Below are positions 32,863 through 42,129 of a stretch of DNA of 64,000 nt, piece by piece. The position numbers and the translations under genes were made by a program. Numbering within the stretch: the stretch's first letter is position 1; each line of letters opens with the position of its first letter. The notes below the pieces were generated by a model. It was given only the letters and a program-made list of their open reading frames with translations. It was not told the origin of the DNA and did no database searches. The DNA is from Alcaligenaceae bacterium (lineage in GTDB: Bacteria; Pseudomonadota; Gammaproteobacteria; Burkholderiales; Burkholderiaceae_B). The DNA is taken from positions 124,001-188,000 of the forward strand of contig JACCEP010000008.1 of the NCBI GenBank assembly GCA_013416395.1. The letters run 5' to 3'.

Positions 32863-32902
32863 TGCCCGCCCTGTATTTCTTAGGGTAGGGCAGGTATGGT
32901 TG
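32863..32902 (+). promoter_or_regulatory. hairpin covering the ubiX translation start
   Basis: CACCTGCCC and GGGCAGGT can pair, with an inner CCCT/AGGG stem, so the ribosome-binding region and ATG of ubiX would be partly occluded. There is no T-run, so it may be a translational control element rather than a terminator. Confidence 0.35.
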
Positions 32903-33531
32903 ATGATCATCGTCGCGGGTCTGGTGCCGGCGATGCTGCAGTACCGCCAGCGCGCGGCACTGCAGCGCGTCGCATCGTTATAGGCATAACAGGTGCCACC
33001 GGCGCTGTGTATGCCGTACGCATGCTGCAGGTGCTGCGCACCTTGCCCGATGTTGAATCACATCTGGTGGTTTCGCCGCCAGGTGTACTCAACATTAAGT
33101 ACGAGCTCGGCCTCGATCGTAAACAGGTTTACGATCTGGCCGACAAGGTTTACAGCTTCCGCGACATAGGCGCTGCCTTGTCCAGCGGTGGTTTTGCCAC
33201 GGCAGGCATGGTCGTGGTGCCGTGCTCCATGCGCACGCTGGCGGCAGTGGCTCATGGCTTTTCTGATAATCTCATTACCCGCGCGGCTGATGTCACATTA
33301 AAAGAGCGCAGGCGGCTGGTTATGATGGTGCGTGAAACACCGCTTAATCTGGCGCATTTGCGCAATATGACGTCAGTAACCGAAATGGGCGGTATTATTT
33401 TTCCGCCGCTTCCGGCGTTTTATCATCACCCCAAAACACTCGACGAAATGGTGGATCACACCGTTGCCCGTGTGCTTGAGCTTTTCGACATCAATGTTGA
33501 CGGCCCGCATTGGGAAGGCATGGACGGCTGA
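32896..33531 (+). CDS. ubiX: flavin prenyltransferase
   Basis: A 211-residue protein with the family core RIVIGITGATGAVYAVRML, the conserved VVVPCSMRTLAAVAHG and the C-terminal GGIIFPPLPAFYHHPKTLDEM. UbiX attaches a dimethylallyl group to FMN to make prenyl-FMN, the cofactor of UbiD decarboxylases in ubiquinone synthesis and aromatic metabolism. The 25 N-terminal residues before the core are longer than usual, but no better start is visible. No ubiD gene is in the window. Confidence 0.95.
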   Translation: MVDDHRRGSGAGDAAVPPARGTAARRIVIGITGATGAVYAVRMLQVLRTLPDVESHLVVSPPGVLNIKYELGLDRKQVYDLADKVYSFRDIGAALSSGGFATAGMVVVPCSMRTLAAVAHGFSDNLITRAADVTLKERRRLVMMVRETPLNLAHLRNMTSVTEMGGIIFPPLPAFYHHPKTLDEMVDHTVARVLELFDINVDGPHWEGMDG

Positions 33532-33581
33532 GTCGGGCATTTAAGAGATAATCCCGATATCACCCGGTGCATATATAAAAA

Positions 33582-33620
33582 CAGGCTCTGCAGCCATCGC
33601 GGCTCAGAGCCTGGTTTCGT
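33582..33620 (+). terminator. terminator after ubiX
   Basis: CAGGCTCTG and CAGAGCCTG are perfect 9-bp arms with an inner AGCC/GGCT stem, followed by a short GTTTCGTTT tail. It ends the hemA-ubiX cluster. Confidence 0.75.
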
Positions 33621-33859
33621 TTGCCTATAGGTGGCCGAGTGCCGAGGCCGTTATGGTGCTTTGCAGTGCGCGGCCAGCTCCACCTGAGCCTTGCAGAGGT
33701 TCTTGCCTATGCTGCGCAAGCATCAAGAAGCCAGCGGCGGGGAATTTCAAGGCGGGGCCGCGCCGGCAAACTGGCCATAGACTGCGTAGCCTATGCAACG
33801 TGGCAGCCTATGTGCACTTGGCAAAGCATACTGAGCGCACACAGACATACCACGTCAAT
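33621..33859. other. intergenic stretch with no supported gene
   Basis: Between the ubiX terminator and the 3' end of the convergent MscS gene, two short overlapping open frames can be drawn, but neither has a ribosome-binding site or protein-like composition. I see nothing functional here. Confidence 0.4.
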
Positions 33860-36361
33860 TTACGTTGCGTCGGGTGCCAATGGCCGCATGGTCTGCCCGG
33901 GCGCCGGCTCCTTGCTGACTGACGACCTTAACGCTTCTACCGCATGCACCTCAGCAGGGGCGGCATAGCCGTCTTTGTCGCGCCCAAAATGCAGAACGGT
34001 TTGCGGATAAGGCAACTCAATCCCAGCGGCATCAAAGCGCTCTTTGACCAAGCGGTTGAAGGCGCGCTGTACAGCCCATTGATTGCCGGGGGTTGTTTTA
34101 ATCAGCACCCGAATGGTAAAGCCTCGTTCATTGAGTGCGGTCACCCCCGGAATATCGATATTAGACATAACCTCTTTGGACAAGGTGGGGTTTTTCATCA
34201 GGTCTTGGAAGGCCAGCTCGAGCTGGGCAATGGCCTCGTCCACGCTTTCCCGGTGCGCAATGTTGTATTCGCCCAAGTGGTAGCCAAAATCGCGCGTGTG
34301 GTTGGAAACGCGGTCAATCACTGAGAACGGGATCAGATGATAGCCCCCGTCCAGTGTGCGTATCACGACCGAGCGTATCGTTATTTTTTCTACGGTACCG
34401 AACAGGCCTGCCACTTCTACGATATCGTTCTGGTTCATGCCGTTTTCAATCTGGATGAAGATGCCGGTAATGACGTCCTGTACCAATTTTTGCGCGCCAA
34501 AACCAATGGCCAGACCTGCGACCCCTGCGCCGGCGATTAACGGCCCGATATTGATGCCAATCTGCGATAGCAGAATCAGTATCGTCATGGTGCCGATGAG
34601 AATAGCGGCGGCATTGCGAAACAGCATCAGCAGGGTTTTCTGACGCTCGGTGACCAGGCGCTGGCTGGTGCCGCTACCCGTAAGACGATGTTCGATCAGG
34701 CTTGCCACGACAGTCCAGCTTAGCGCTGCGAGCCCCAGGATCAGCGCGATACGCACCAGATGGGTGATTACGGCTCGCCCGTCCTTGGACTCAAGCCATG
34801 CAGCCAGGTCGAAAGCATGCCAGGCGTCAAGCACGACAAGGGACACGATGATAAGAATCATCAACCGAAGCGACCGCAGAAAGGCCGGCACATAAGCGTT
34901 GATGCGTGTCTCCAGCGAGGGGACAGCATCGCGCCAACGATGCGGAATCGATAGATGGCGCTCAAGCAACTTGGTCAGTGCTGCGGCCAGCAATACACCC
35001 GCACCAATGCTGATGACAGATTGTAAAGTAGCCCTGCCCATGAACTTTAGCGCCTCTTGCTGTGCAATCTGGCTCACAACGAGCAGAACCGTGAAATAGA
35101 GAATAGCCACGATATGCCACACGCGTGCCAGCACGCGCGTAAGGGTGCCAAAAATGGCGGCGCTGGCTTGGTCAGCGTGGCGCAGCAAGCCTGCGCGTAC
35201 TGTCTTGCGGTTTTTCCAGACAACGCCTACCGCATACACATACACCCCCAGCATGATGATCAGGCCCGCAATATGAGCAACAGAGTCGGGGAAGAGGGTT
35301 TGCACCAGTGGAACAATGAAAAGCAACGCGTAGCCTGTGGCGGTGATAAGCCGCGAAATCCAGAGGTTCCAGTAATTTGCCGCCTCGGGAGAAAGCGGCA
35401 GCAGTCGCAACTGGTCATATCGGGTAGCGAACAGGCCGCGAGACAGCGCCTTGACCGCTTCTACCATGACAAACGCATTGATGAATTCAAATGCAAAGAG
35501 GCTGGTGCTGCCCGTTCCGGCCAGCGACAGCGTCACTGCATAGGCAGCAAGTGCGGCGAGCAGTGTGGCGGAAATGTCGATGGCCAGTGCGGCAGCAACG
35601 CCGATCAGCTTGCGGCTAAGCGTAATGCGCTTGAAGCGATGCTGCCCCGGTCCTGCGGGCTCGTCAATGGCAGGGCCATGCGCAACCTCTTCTATTGTTG
35701 GCGCCGCCGCGTTCTCGGCGCTAATAGCAGTGCTTGCAGGTTGGTGTGAGGCCGGCGTGCCGTCTGCGGTGGGGGCGGCTTGCTGTTCAGTTTTGGCGTC
35801 ACGTCTGATCCACACGTTTAGCCAGGAGAAGCCAAATCTGGCGAGCATGCGCAAAATAAAATAACTGATTAGTACTGTTGCAAATGCAAAAGCCAGCACT
35901 TTCAGAGCGGCGCTCCATTTGTGCAACCCCGAGTCAGCGACAGGAGCGCCGGTCGCCAGGCCGACAGCCACCGAGGCAGTTTCCGAGAAATCGTCTGCCA
36001 ACCCTCCCAAAAAGGTGTTGATCGAGTCGGCCAGACGTTGCGATAGCGTGGGCGCTTCGGTGTTTGTCGTCTTTTCAGTATCGGCGGCGTTCTTGTCGCT
36101 CTTGACAGAGGCATCTCCGGAGGCCAGCGCGCGCAACTTATCGACGAGCTGGTCACGTGCCTTGTCATTTTCGAGCAAATCGGCCAGCGCCGTGTAAGAC
36201 GTTGCCTCGGCTGGAGCGGTGGTGGTTGTGCTTTGAGCGTAGCTGTTACCGGCAATAAAACAGGCCAGCACGCACGACAGAACCAGCAGAGCCGTGAGCA
36301 GGCGCCGACTTAAGGTGGGGTAGGCCGCGTTTGGGTTCACCAGAGCGTCTCCTGTGGACAT
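33860..36361 (-). CDS. large MscS-family mechanosensitive channel (second in window)
   Basis: An 833-residue protein. A signal peptide (RRLLTALLVLSCVLACFIAGNSYA-Q) precedes a ~120-residue periplasmic region and about ten membrane segments. The MscS core has IAGAGVAGLAIGFGAQKLVQDV as pore helix, then FIQIENGMNQNDIVEVAGLFGTVEKITIRSVVIRTLDGG as the beta domain, and a C-terminal alpha/beta domain. Asp/Lys-rich and Ala/Pro-rich loops separate the early helices. It resembles the E. coli YbdG/YnaI/MscK group in size more than MscS itself. It is transcribed downstream of, and separated by a terminator from, ttcA. Confidence 0.9.
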   Translation of the reverse strand: MSTGDALVNPNAAYPTLSRRLLTALLVLSCVLACFIAGNSYAQSTTTTAPAEATSYTALADLLENDKARDQLVDKLRALASGDASVKSDKNAADTEKTTNTEAPTLSQRLADSINTFLGGLADDFSETASVAVGLATGAPVADSGLHKWSAALKVLAFAFATVLISYFILRMLARFGFSWLNVWIRRDAKTEQQAAPTADGTPASHQPASTAISAENAAAPTIEEVAHGPAIDEPAGPGQHRFKRITLSRKLIGVAAALAIDISATLLAALAAYAVTLSLAGTGSTSLFAFEFINAFVMVEAVKALSRGLFATRYDQLRLLPLSPEAANYWNLWISRLITATGYALLFIVPLVQTLFPDSVAHIAGLIIMLGVYVYAVGVVWKNRKTVRAGLLRHADQASAAIFGTLTRVLARVWHIVAILYFTVLLVVSQIAQQEALKFMGRATLQSVISIGAGVLLAAALTKLLERHLSIPHRWRDAVPSLETRINAYVPAFLRSLRLMILIIVSLVVLDAWHAFDLAAWLESKDGRAVITHLVRIALILGLAALSWTVVASLIEHRLTGSGTSQRLVTERQKTLLMLFRNAAAILIGTMTILILLSQIGINIGPLIAGAGVAGLAIGFGAQKLVQDVITGIFIQIENGMNQNDIVEVAGLFGTVEKITIRSVVIRTLDGGYHLIPFSVIDRVSNHTRDFGYHLGEYNIAHRESVDEAIAQLELAFQDLMKNPTLSKEVMSNIDIPGVTALNERGFTIRVLIKTTPGNQWAVQRAFNRLVKERFDAAGIELPYPQTVLHFGRDKDGYAAPAEVHAVEALRSSVSKEPAPGQTMRPLAPDAT

Positions 36362-36381
36362 TGATGTAAAGAGAAACGAAA

Positions 36382-36405
36382 AAAAGCACGTGTAGGCGTG
36401 CTTTT
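36382..36405 (-). terminator. terminator between ttcA and the MscS gene
   Basis: AAAAGCACG and CGTGCTTTT form a perfect 9-bp stem with a 6-nt loop. A/T-runs on both sides make it a functional terminator on the minus strand after ttcA. Confidence 0.8.
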
Positions 36406-36439
36406 CTCTTAAAAGGGTAACATCCGCAGCAGATTTTTG

Positions 36440-37423
36440 TCAGCTGCGAAGGTCAGTAATTGTGATGACGCGTCGTGGCGCTTGTACGCCTTCCGTGCTG
36501 TCGTCCTCTGTCGCTGTGACTGACGGTGGTTCATCAAACTGCTCGGGATCAAATGCCTTGTCGCCGTCTTCATCGGCGATACCGTTAGCCATGATGCCCG
36601 CGAAGTCGAAAAGATCACGGTCCATCAGATGGCTGGGGACAACACGCGTCAGGGCGCCGAATATATTCCATGAACGCCCGGGAAACTTCTTGTCCCACTC
36701 GGCGATGAGGCGGCTGACTTCAACGCGCTTGAGGTTTTCTTGCGTTCCACAGAGGTTGCAAGGAATGATGGGAAACTGCTTTTCAGCCGCATAGGCAATA
36801 ATGTCTTTCTCGGGCACATAGGCCAGCGGGCGAATGACGATATGCTCGCCGTTGTCTGACATAAGCTTGGGCGGCATGGCCTTCATGCGGCCACCGTAGA
36901 ACAAATTCAGGAAGAAGGTTGCCAGGATGTCATCGCGATGGTGGCCCAGAGCGATTTTGGTGGCACCCAGCTCACTGGCAACGCGATACAAAATGCCACG
37001 CCGTAGCCGCGAGCACAGCGAGCACATGGTTTTGCCTTCGGGGATAACACGAGTAACAACCGAATAGGTATCCTGGTTTTCTATATGAAACGGCACGCCC
37101 AGCGAGGTTAGGTATTGGGGCAGTACGTGTTCAGGAAAGCCCGGCTGTTTCTGGTCGAGATTGACCGCCACAATGTCAAAGTTTATGGGGGCCCGTGCCT
37201 TGAGCGTCAGCAGCATGTCGAGCAGGGTGTAAGAGTCTTTGCCCCCGGACAGGCAAACCATAACCTTGTCGCCTTCTTCGATCATGCCGAAGTCAGAAAT
37301 GGCACGGCCTGTTTCGCGAAGCAGGCGTTTGGCGAGCTTGTTCTGGTCGGTACGCCGTTTTTGGTCGCTGCGGCTGGTGGGGTGCGCCGGGGCGCTGGTA
37401 GTGGTATGGGCGTGCATGATCAT
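36440..37423 (-). CDS. ttcA: tRNA 2-thiocytidine biosynthesis protein
   Basis: A 327-residue enzyme of the N-type ATP pyrophosphatase family, thiolating cytidine 32 in certain tRNAs. The PP-loop is [15 protein letters not shown] (residues ~58-70). Two cysteine pairs, [12 protein letters not shown] and PCNLCGTQ, supply the [4Fe-4S] cluster and sulfur transfer. The ATG at 37423 or the one two codons later are equally plausible. The folB gene ends 12 bp upstream, so the two may be co-transcribed. Confidence 0.95.
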   Translation of the reverse strand: MIMHAHTTTSAPAHPTSRSDQKRRTDQNKLAKRLLRETGRAISDFGMIEEGDKVMVCLSGGKDSYTLLDMLLTLKARAPINFDIVAVNLDQKQPGFPEHVLPQYLTSLGVPFHIENQDTYSVVTRVIPEGKTMCSLCSRLRRGILYRVASELGATKIALGHHRDDILATFFLNLFYGGRMKAMPPKLMSDNGEHIVIRPLAYVPEKDIIAYAAEKQFPIIPCNLCGTQENLKRVEVSRLIAEWDKKFPGRSWNIFGALTRVVPSHLMDRDLFDFAGIMANGIADEDGDKAFDPEQFDEPPSVTATEDDSTEGVQAPRRVITITDLRS

Positions 37424-37435
37424 GTGGGTGGCGGT

Positions 37436-37795
37436 TTAGCGGGCTCTTTGCAGCTCGATGCCTACAGACGCACAGTCTGAAAATGCAAGCGGTTTGCTGA
37501 TGCGGATTTTAACGTGCTGTACAGTTGGGAACTCTGTCAGTATGCGGCTGACTACGCGTTCGCTTAAGGTTTCGAGCAGATTGACGTGCGCGCGAGTGCA
37601 CTCATCGACGATAGCGTTGCGCAGCAGTCGGTAGTCGAGCACGGTTTGAATATTCTGGTCGTGCACCTCTTGGGTGACATCGACGTCGAATTCGGCATCA
37701 ATGTGCAACGGCTGGGTGGCGCGCAATTCGTGCTCAAGAATGCCGATATGTGCGTCGAGTGCCAGCTGTGAAAAATAGATACGTCGTGTGGGCAT
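37436..37795 (-). CDS. folB: dihydroneopterin aldolase
   Basis: The ATG at 37795 (MPTRRIYFSQLALDAHIGILEHE, 119 residues) fits the family; the frame extends to 37822 but adds nothing conserved. The tunnelling fold is shown by IGILEHELRATQPLHIDAEFDVD, the active-site LDYRLLRNAI segment and ETLSERVVSRIL, followed by VQHVKIRISKP. It makes 6-hydroxymethyl-dihydropterin in folate synthesis. It lies upstream of ttcA and divergent from the flavoprotein gene. Confidence 0.93.
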   Translation of the reverse strand: MPTRRIYFSQLALDAHIGILEHELRATQPLHIDAEFDVDVTQEVHDQNIQTVLDYRLLRNAIVDECTRAHVNLLETLSERVVSRILTEFPTVQHVKIRISKPLAFSDCASVGIELQRAR

Positions 37796-37840
37796 GAGAT
37801 CAGCCTTGTAGAATAGGCTCAATTGTATGTTGGAATTTAC

Positions 37841-38749
37841 ATGGACGCAGAGAATACTATCTACGATGCGGCCATAGTCGGAGGAGGTCCGGCTGGCGTG
37901 TCTTGCGCGGTGTGGCTGGCGCGATTGGGCCTAACGCCGGTGCTGATCGAGCGTGGCACTGCCATTGGCGGCCTTTGCCTCAGCCACTCTTTCCCTGACA
38001 ACTGGAACGCATCACTGCCAGGTTTTACTGGCCCACAAGTGGCCGACAACCTGGCGCTAAGCCTTGAGCAGGCCGATGTTCCCACGCTGCTTTCTTGCGC
38101 AGCCGAACGCGCTGTGTCTGTCGCTGACGGTTATGAGCTTTATGTGGCCGGCCGATCAGCCCCATTGCTTGCCCGCCATCTGGTGCTGGCAACGGGTGTG
38201 CGCGCCCGTACGCTGCTCCATTGTGACGGCGTCGAGGCGCAGGGCATTCTGGTAGGCCCCGGCACACATATTGTTTCGCAAGCGTTTCAAGGCAAGCGCG
38301 TGGCGGTGCTGGGCGGCGGCGACAATGCCTTTGAAAACGCCCTGTATGCCATGGAGCATGGCGCTACGGTAGATCTGTACGCGCGCACCGTCAGGGCGCA
38401 GCATCAGTTTGTCCGGCAGTTTCCAGGTGGTTCGGTCAATGTCGGGCCCTACCAGGTCAGCCCGGCCGCGCGGCGCGTCAATGACAAGCCCTATGACCTG
38501 ATCATGGTGTTTTATGGTTGGGAGCCCTGCATGCAATTTGCCGGTGCGCTAAACCTGCGTCGCAGCGCGCGAGGGTTTATTGCTACCGACATGGAAACCG
38601 CCCAGACCAGCGTGCCTGGCGTGTACGCCATTGGCGAGGTGGCTCAACGCCTGCACCCTTGCGTCGTGACGGCCTTGGCCGACGGTGTGACAGCCGCGAA
38701 GGCCATACAGGCGCGCACCGAAGCGGCCGGCCATCAGCTTATCCAGTAG
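37841..38749 (+). CDS. thioredoxin-reductase-like FAD/NAD(P)-dependent oxidoreductase without redox cysteines
   Basis: The ATG at 37841 (MDAENTIYDAAIVGGGPAG, 302 residues) is preferred; an upstream ATG at 37823 is possible. The FAD dinucleotide fold is AIVGGGPAGVSCAVWLARLG, the second nucleotide fold VAVLGGGDNAFENALYAMEHG, and the C-terminal FAD motif VPGVYAIGEVA. The CxxC disulfide of thioredoxin reductases, expected between the two folds, is absent (LHCDGVEAQGILVGP). It is therefore not a thioredoxin reductase. A ferredoxin/flavodoxin-NADP reductase-like or other NAD(P)H:acceptor role is possible. Confidence 0.85.
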   Translation: MDAENTIYDAAIVGGGPAGVSCAVWLARLGLTPVLIERGTAIGGLCLSHSFPDNWNASLPGFTGPQVADNLALSLEQADVPTLLSCAAERAVSVADGYELYVAGRSAPLLARHLVLATGVRARTLLHCDGVEAQGILVGPGTHIVSQAFQGKRVAVLGGGDNAFENALYAMEHGATVDLYARTVRAQHQFVRQFPGGSVNVGPYQVSPAARRVNDKPYDLIMVFYGWEPCMQFAGALNLRRSARGFIATDMETAQTSVPGVYAIGEVAQRLHPCVVTALADGVTAAKAIQARTEAAGHQLIQ

Positions 38750-38841
38750 CTGCTTGGCGCTGGCACAACACCGCCACGACACCGACGCCGCTATAGGCTC
38801 CAGTCGTGTCGGGAGGCGTCAGCTGCGAGGGCGTCAGGCCG

Positions 38842-40635
38842 TCAAGACGCAGGCAGTTCTTCCATGCGCTCCAGCGTGCATTGCGTCGCGACGGGCTCGC
38901 CCAATACTGCAGTAAACACGCGCAGCTCGTCCCGGCGAAACACATGCACCTTTACCTTGTCGCCAGGGCGGTATGCGGCCAGCAGTCGGTCCAGCGACGC
39001 GGGGTCCGACACGCGCAGTCCATTTACGGTCACCAGGCTGTCGCCTGCTGAGAGGCCCGCAGCATGTGCGGCGCCATTTTCCAGAACTGTGCTGATTCGT
39101 GTCTCGCCGTGTTCGGCCCGTACGCGAAGATCCAGGGTAGGCAGGGCTGAGACCGGGGCCCAGTTCATTGCAATGTTCTGTGCGGCGAATAGTGTGTGCA
39201 GGGGGACGTCTTCGCGGCCCAAAACATAGTGTTCAATGAATGACGACACATCGACACCCGTCGCTTCCAGAATGATCTGCGGCATGGCGTCCTCGGACAC
39301 ACCCTGCTCGGATCCGTTCTGGTAAAAATCACGACCAAAGCGTGTCCACATCAGCTGCATGACATCATCGAGCGATCGCTGGCCGTCAGTTTCGTTGCGG
39401 ATGAGCAGGTCTAGCCCCAGCGCAATCAGCGAACCCTTGGTGTAGTAACTGACCAGCGCATTGGGCGAGTTCTCGTCTTGCTTGTAAAAGCGCGTCCAGG
39501 TGTCAAAAGAGCTTTCTGCCACACTTTGCTTGGTGCGCCCGGGAGTGCCGTGCACAGATGTAATCGCCTTGCCCAGCATGCGCAGGTAGTCAGTTTCAGT
39601 GACGACGCCAGAGCGCAAAAGCATGAGGTCGTCGTAATAAGAGGTAAAACCTTCAAAGACCCACAGCAGGCTGGTGTGGTTGGGCCTGTCGAACCGGTAT
39701 GGCGCAAACGCCGCTGGCTTGATGCGCTTTATGTTCCATGTATGAAAATATTCATGGCTGACCAGCCCCAAAAAGGTCTGGTAGCCTGCCCCCGCGTCTG
39801 CGCGGCCCACCACGGGCAGGTCACGACGCCCCGCCATGAGCGCGGTGGAGGCGCGATGCTCAAGCCCGCCATAGCCGTCGTCAGTGACCATGGTCATGAA
39901 CACATACCGGTCTGAACTGTCGAGAAAGGGCGGCTTGTTGCTTTCAGGTTCAAAAAACGTAATCTGACTGGCGCATATGCGCTTAACGTCGGCCACGATG
40001 CGCTTAAGGTCGAGGTTGGGCGCAACCCCTGTAAACACTAATTCGTGCTGCGCACCATGAGCGCGAAAGCGCGCTACCTGAGGTAAACCCATTTCTACAG
40101 GGTGATCGACCAGTGCGTCGTAGTTGGGTGCGACATACATGCCAAAACCGTACCTGCGCGCGGCCTGGGGGTGGCCGGTCGCTTCTGGCAAGCTGGTATA
40201 TACGCGCCAACTACGCGCCTGGGTTCGTGGAGGCGGGCAGAGGCGTACATGACAGGGCAGCTGCTCTTGACCGTTTACCGACAGGTAAACGCTGGTGCCA
40301 TTGAAGAAGGCGTGGGTTTCGTCGACATGCGCGCTGCGCACGGAAAGATCCCATGCGTAAATTGTATAGTCGATAGTCAGAGGCCCATCGCAGGGCGCGC
40401 ATTGCCAGGCGTGTGTCGATGATTTGCTGATGGCAACGGTTTGGCCCGCGCTATGCGCGCGAATGGTTTCTACCTGCCTGGAAAAATCTCGAATAAGATA
40501 ACTGCCGGGTATCCAGGCGGGCATTGCCAGCAACTGACCACCAGGGTCAGGGTTCTGGATGGTTAGGCTGATATCGAGTCGATGACCAGCCAGGTCGCAA
40601 GGCGTTACGGTATAAAGTACATATTCGTTTTTCAT
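38842..40635 (-). CDS. M61 family metallopeptidase with PDZ domain
   Basis: A 597-residue protein. The N-terminal beta domain (YTVTPCDLAGHRLDISLTI...) precedes a thermolysin-like catalytic domain with the zinc motif SHEYFHTWNIKRIKP (HExxH) and the distal glutamate region LLWVFEGFTSYYDDLML. A PDZ domain follows near residues 490-585 (RISTVLENGAAHAAGLSAGDSLVTVNGLRV). This is the glycyl-aminopeptidase M61 layout. No signal peptide is visible. The gene is convergent with the flavoprotein gene and divergent from the enoyl-CoA hydratase gene. Confidence 0.94.
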   Translation of the reverse strand: MKNEYVLYTVTPCDLAGHRLDISLTIQNPDPGGQLLAMPAWIPGSYLIRDFSRQVETIRAHSAGQTVAISKSSTHAWQCAPCDGPLTIDYTIYAWDLSVRSAHVDETHAFFNGTSVYLSVNGQEQLPCHVRLCPPPRTQARSWRVYTSLPEATGHPQAARRYGFGMYVAPNYDALVDHPVEMGLPQVARFRAHGAQHELVFTGVAPNLDLKRIVADVKRICASQITFFEPESNKPPFLDSSDRYVFMTMVTDDGYGGLEHRASTALMAGRRDLPVVGRADAGAGYQTFLGLVSHEYFHTWNIKRIKPAAFAPYRFDRPNHTSLLWVFEGFTSYYDDLMLLRSGVVTETDYLRMLGKAITSVHGTPGRTKQSVAESSFDTWTRFYKQDENSPNALVSYYTKGSLIALGLDLLIRNETDGQRSLDDVMQLMWTRFGRDFYQNGSEQGVSEDAMPQIILEATGVDVSSFIEHYVLGREDVPLHTLFAAQNIAMNWAPVSALPTLDLRVRAEHGETRISTVLENGAAHAAGLSAGDSLVTVNGLRVSDPASLDRLLAAYRPGDKVKVHVFRRDELRVFTAVLGEPVATQCTLERMEELPAS

Positions 40636-40669
40636 GGCTCTATATTAATTAACTTTTCAAGGAGACGGC

Positions 40670-41446
40670 ATGACAACGCCAATGATGAAAACAGAAGTGC
40701 GCGGACGGGTTGCCATTCTGACCATAGACAGGCCCAAGGCACTCAATGCGCTAAACAACGAATTGATAACTCAACTCGCCGATGCCATGCGTGCCTTTGA
40801 TGCTGACGATAACATTGGCGCCATGGTGCTTGCCGGAAGTGAGAAAGCCTTTGCGGCAGGCGCCGATATCGGTGCCATGCAGGGCTGGTCGTATATGGAC
40901 GTGTACAAGGCTGATTACCTGGGCGGTGACTGGGAAGCCATCAAGCGTATACGCAAGCCCATTATTGCCGCAGTTGCTGGCTATGCACTGGGTGGTGGCT
41001 GCGAGCTGGCCATGACGTGCGACTTTATTATTGCCGCCGACAATGCAAAATTTGGCCAGCCCGAAATCAAGCTTGGGGTTATTCCGGGCTATGGTGGCAC
41101 CCAGCGGCTTCCGCGCGCCATCAGCAAGGCCAAGGCGATGGACTTAATACTTACGGCACGTATGATGGACGCCGAAGAGGCTGAGCGCGCAGGCCTGGTT
41201 TCACGCGTCGTACCGGCAGACAGGGTGCTTGATGAAGCCATAGAGGCCGCAACTGTTATCGCGTCCATGTCCCTGCCTTCGGTCATCATGGCGAAAGAAT
41301 GCGTAAACATGGCGTACGAAGGTTCGCTCAACGATACGCTCATGTTCGAGCGCCGTAATTTCCATGCGCTGTTTTCAACCGAAGATCAAAAAGAAGGCAT
41401 GAGCGCTTTTGTCGAAAAGCGTAAGCCTGATTTTCAACACAAATAG
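40670..41446 (+). CDS. enoyl-CoA hydratase
   Basis: A 258-residue canonical crotonase. AAGGAG precedes the ATG. EKAFAAGADIGAM forms the oxyanion-hole region, and both catalytic glutamates are in place: GYALGGGCELAMTCDFIIAA and FGQPEIKLGVIPGYGGTQRLPR. It hydrates 2-enoyl-CoA in beta-oxidation and looks like the short-chain FadB/PaaF-type stand-alone enzyme. No pathway partner lies beside it, so the substrate chain length is unknown. Confidence 0.94.
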   Translation: MTTPMMKTEVRGRVAILTIDRPKALNALNNELITQLADAMRAFDADDNIGAMVLAGSEKAFAAGADIGAMQGWSYMDVYKADYLGGDWEAIKRIRKPIIAAVAGYALGGGCELAMTCDFIIAADNAKFGQPEIKLGVIPGYGGTQRLPRAISKAKAMDLILTARMMDAEEAERAGLVSRVVPADRVLDEAIEAATVIASMSLPSVIMAKECVNMAYEGSLNDTLMFERRNFHALFSTEDQKEGMSAFVEKRKPDFQHK

Positions 41447-41512
41447 CCCTCGACATTGCGGCGGATCAGCAACACCTCGATCAGGTTTAATGTAACTGGT
41501 CCGCCTGACAGT

Positions 41513-41542
41513 TTGCTTAAGCCATTGAATCAACGCTATACT
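41513..41542 (+). promoter_or_regulatory. putative promoter of the atp operon
   Basis: TTGCTT (41513-41518) and TATACT (41537-41542) are separated by 18 bp, about 50 bp before the atpI start. This is a plausible sigma-70 promoter for the whole atpIBEFHAGDC operon. Confidence 0.5.
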
Positions 41543-41591
41543 CTCGGGGTTTTGCGGATTGCGGTAATTAAAAGGTTTGTCGTTAACAGCC

Positions 41592-42062
41592 ATGGGTTTT
41601 AAAAATACTGAGGGCGGCGACGAGCCTAGCGCAACAGAGGAAGAGGGTTACACCAGGTTGGTGCTCACAGAGCACGACCGCGCGGCCATTCATCAGCGTT
41701 CAAGCAAAGGTATTGTCCGGGTAATAATTGCCCAGGCCATCATGCTGGGCGTGGTTGTGTTGGGAAGCTGGCTGGTGTCAGGGCGTGCTGCGGCAGTCTC
41801 GGCGCTAATTGGTGGCGGTGCATACCTGGTGCCCAATGCCCTTTTTGCATTGCGCTTACTGGTTGGCCTGTGGGGGCCCGTCCAAAACAGCCCATTCACG
41901 TTTTTCGTGGGCGAGGCGTTCAAGTTGGGTACGGCAACAATCGTGCTTGTTCTGACGGCCTGGCTGGGTTCTGAGTGGGTGGTATGGCCAGCACTGCTGT
42001 TGGGTTTGCTGTTTGTATTGAAGGGCTATGTGTTGTTACTGGTTTCTGGCCGGTTGCCATAG
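41592..42062 (+). CDS. atpI: ATP synthase protein I
   Basis: The ATG at 41592 (MGFKNTEGGDEPSATEEE, 156 residues) is used; the frame also has a TTG at 41577. After a hydrophilic N-terminus it has four membrane segments (IVRVIIAQAIMLGVVVLGSWL, AVSALIGGGAYLVPNALFAL, and two more near the C-terminus). AtpI assists assembly of the c-ring or Mg2+ supply and is not part of the mature enzyme. It is the first gene of the ATP synthase operon. Confidence 0.9.
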   Translation: MGFKNTEGGDEPSATEEEGYTRLVLTEHDRAAIHQRSSKGIVRVIIAQAIMLGVVVLGSWLVSGRAAAVSALIGGGAYLVPNALFALRLLVGLWGPVQNSPFTFFVGEAFKLGTATIVLVLTAWLGSEWVVWPALLLGLLFVLKGYVLLLVSGRLP

Positions 42063-42129
42063 TTTTTTTAAAGTAATAAAAATCAGGGCGCTGTGCTCTG
42101 TCTTATTAACAGGATAAAGGTTCATTCAG

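Noticed and set aside
33621-33968. Two short plus-strand ORFs between ubiX and the MscS gene
   Set aside because: They overlap the end of the MscS gene on the other strand, lack ribosome-binding sites and follow a terminator.
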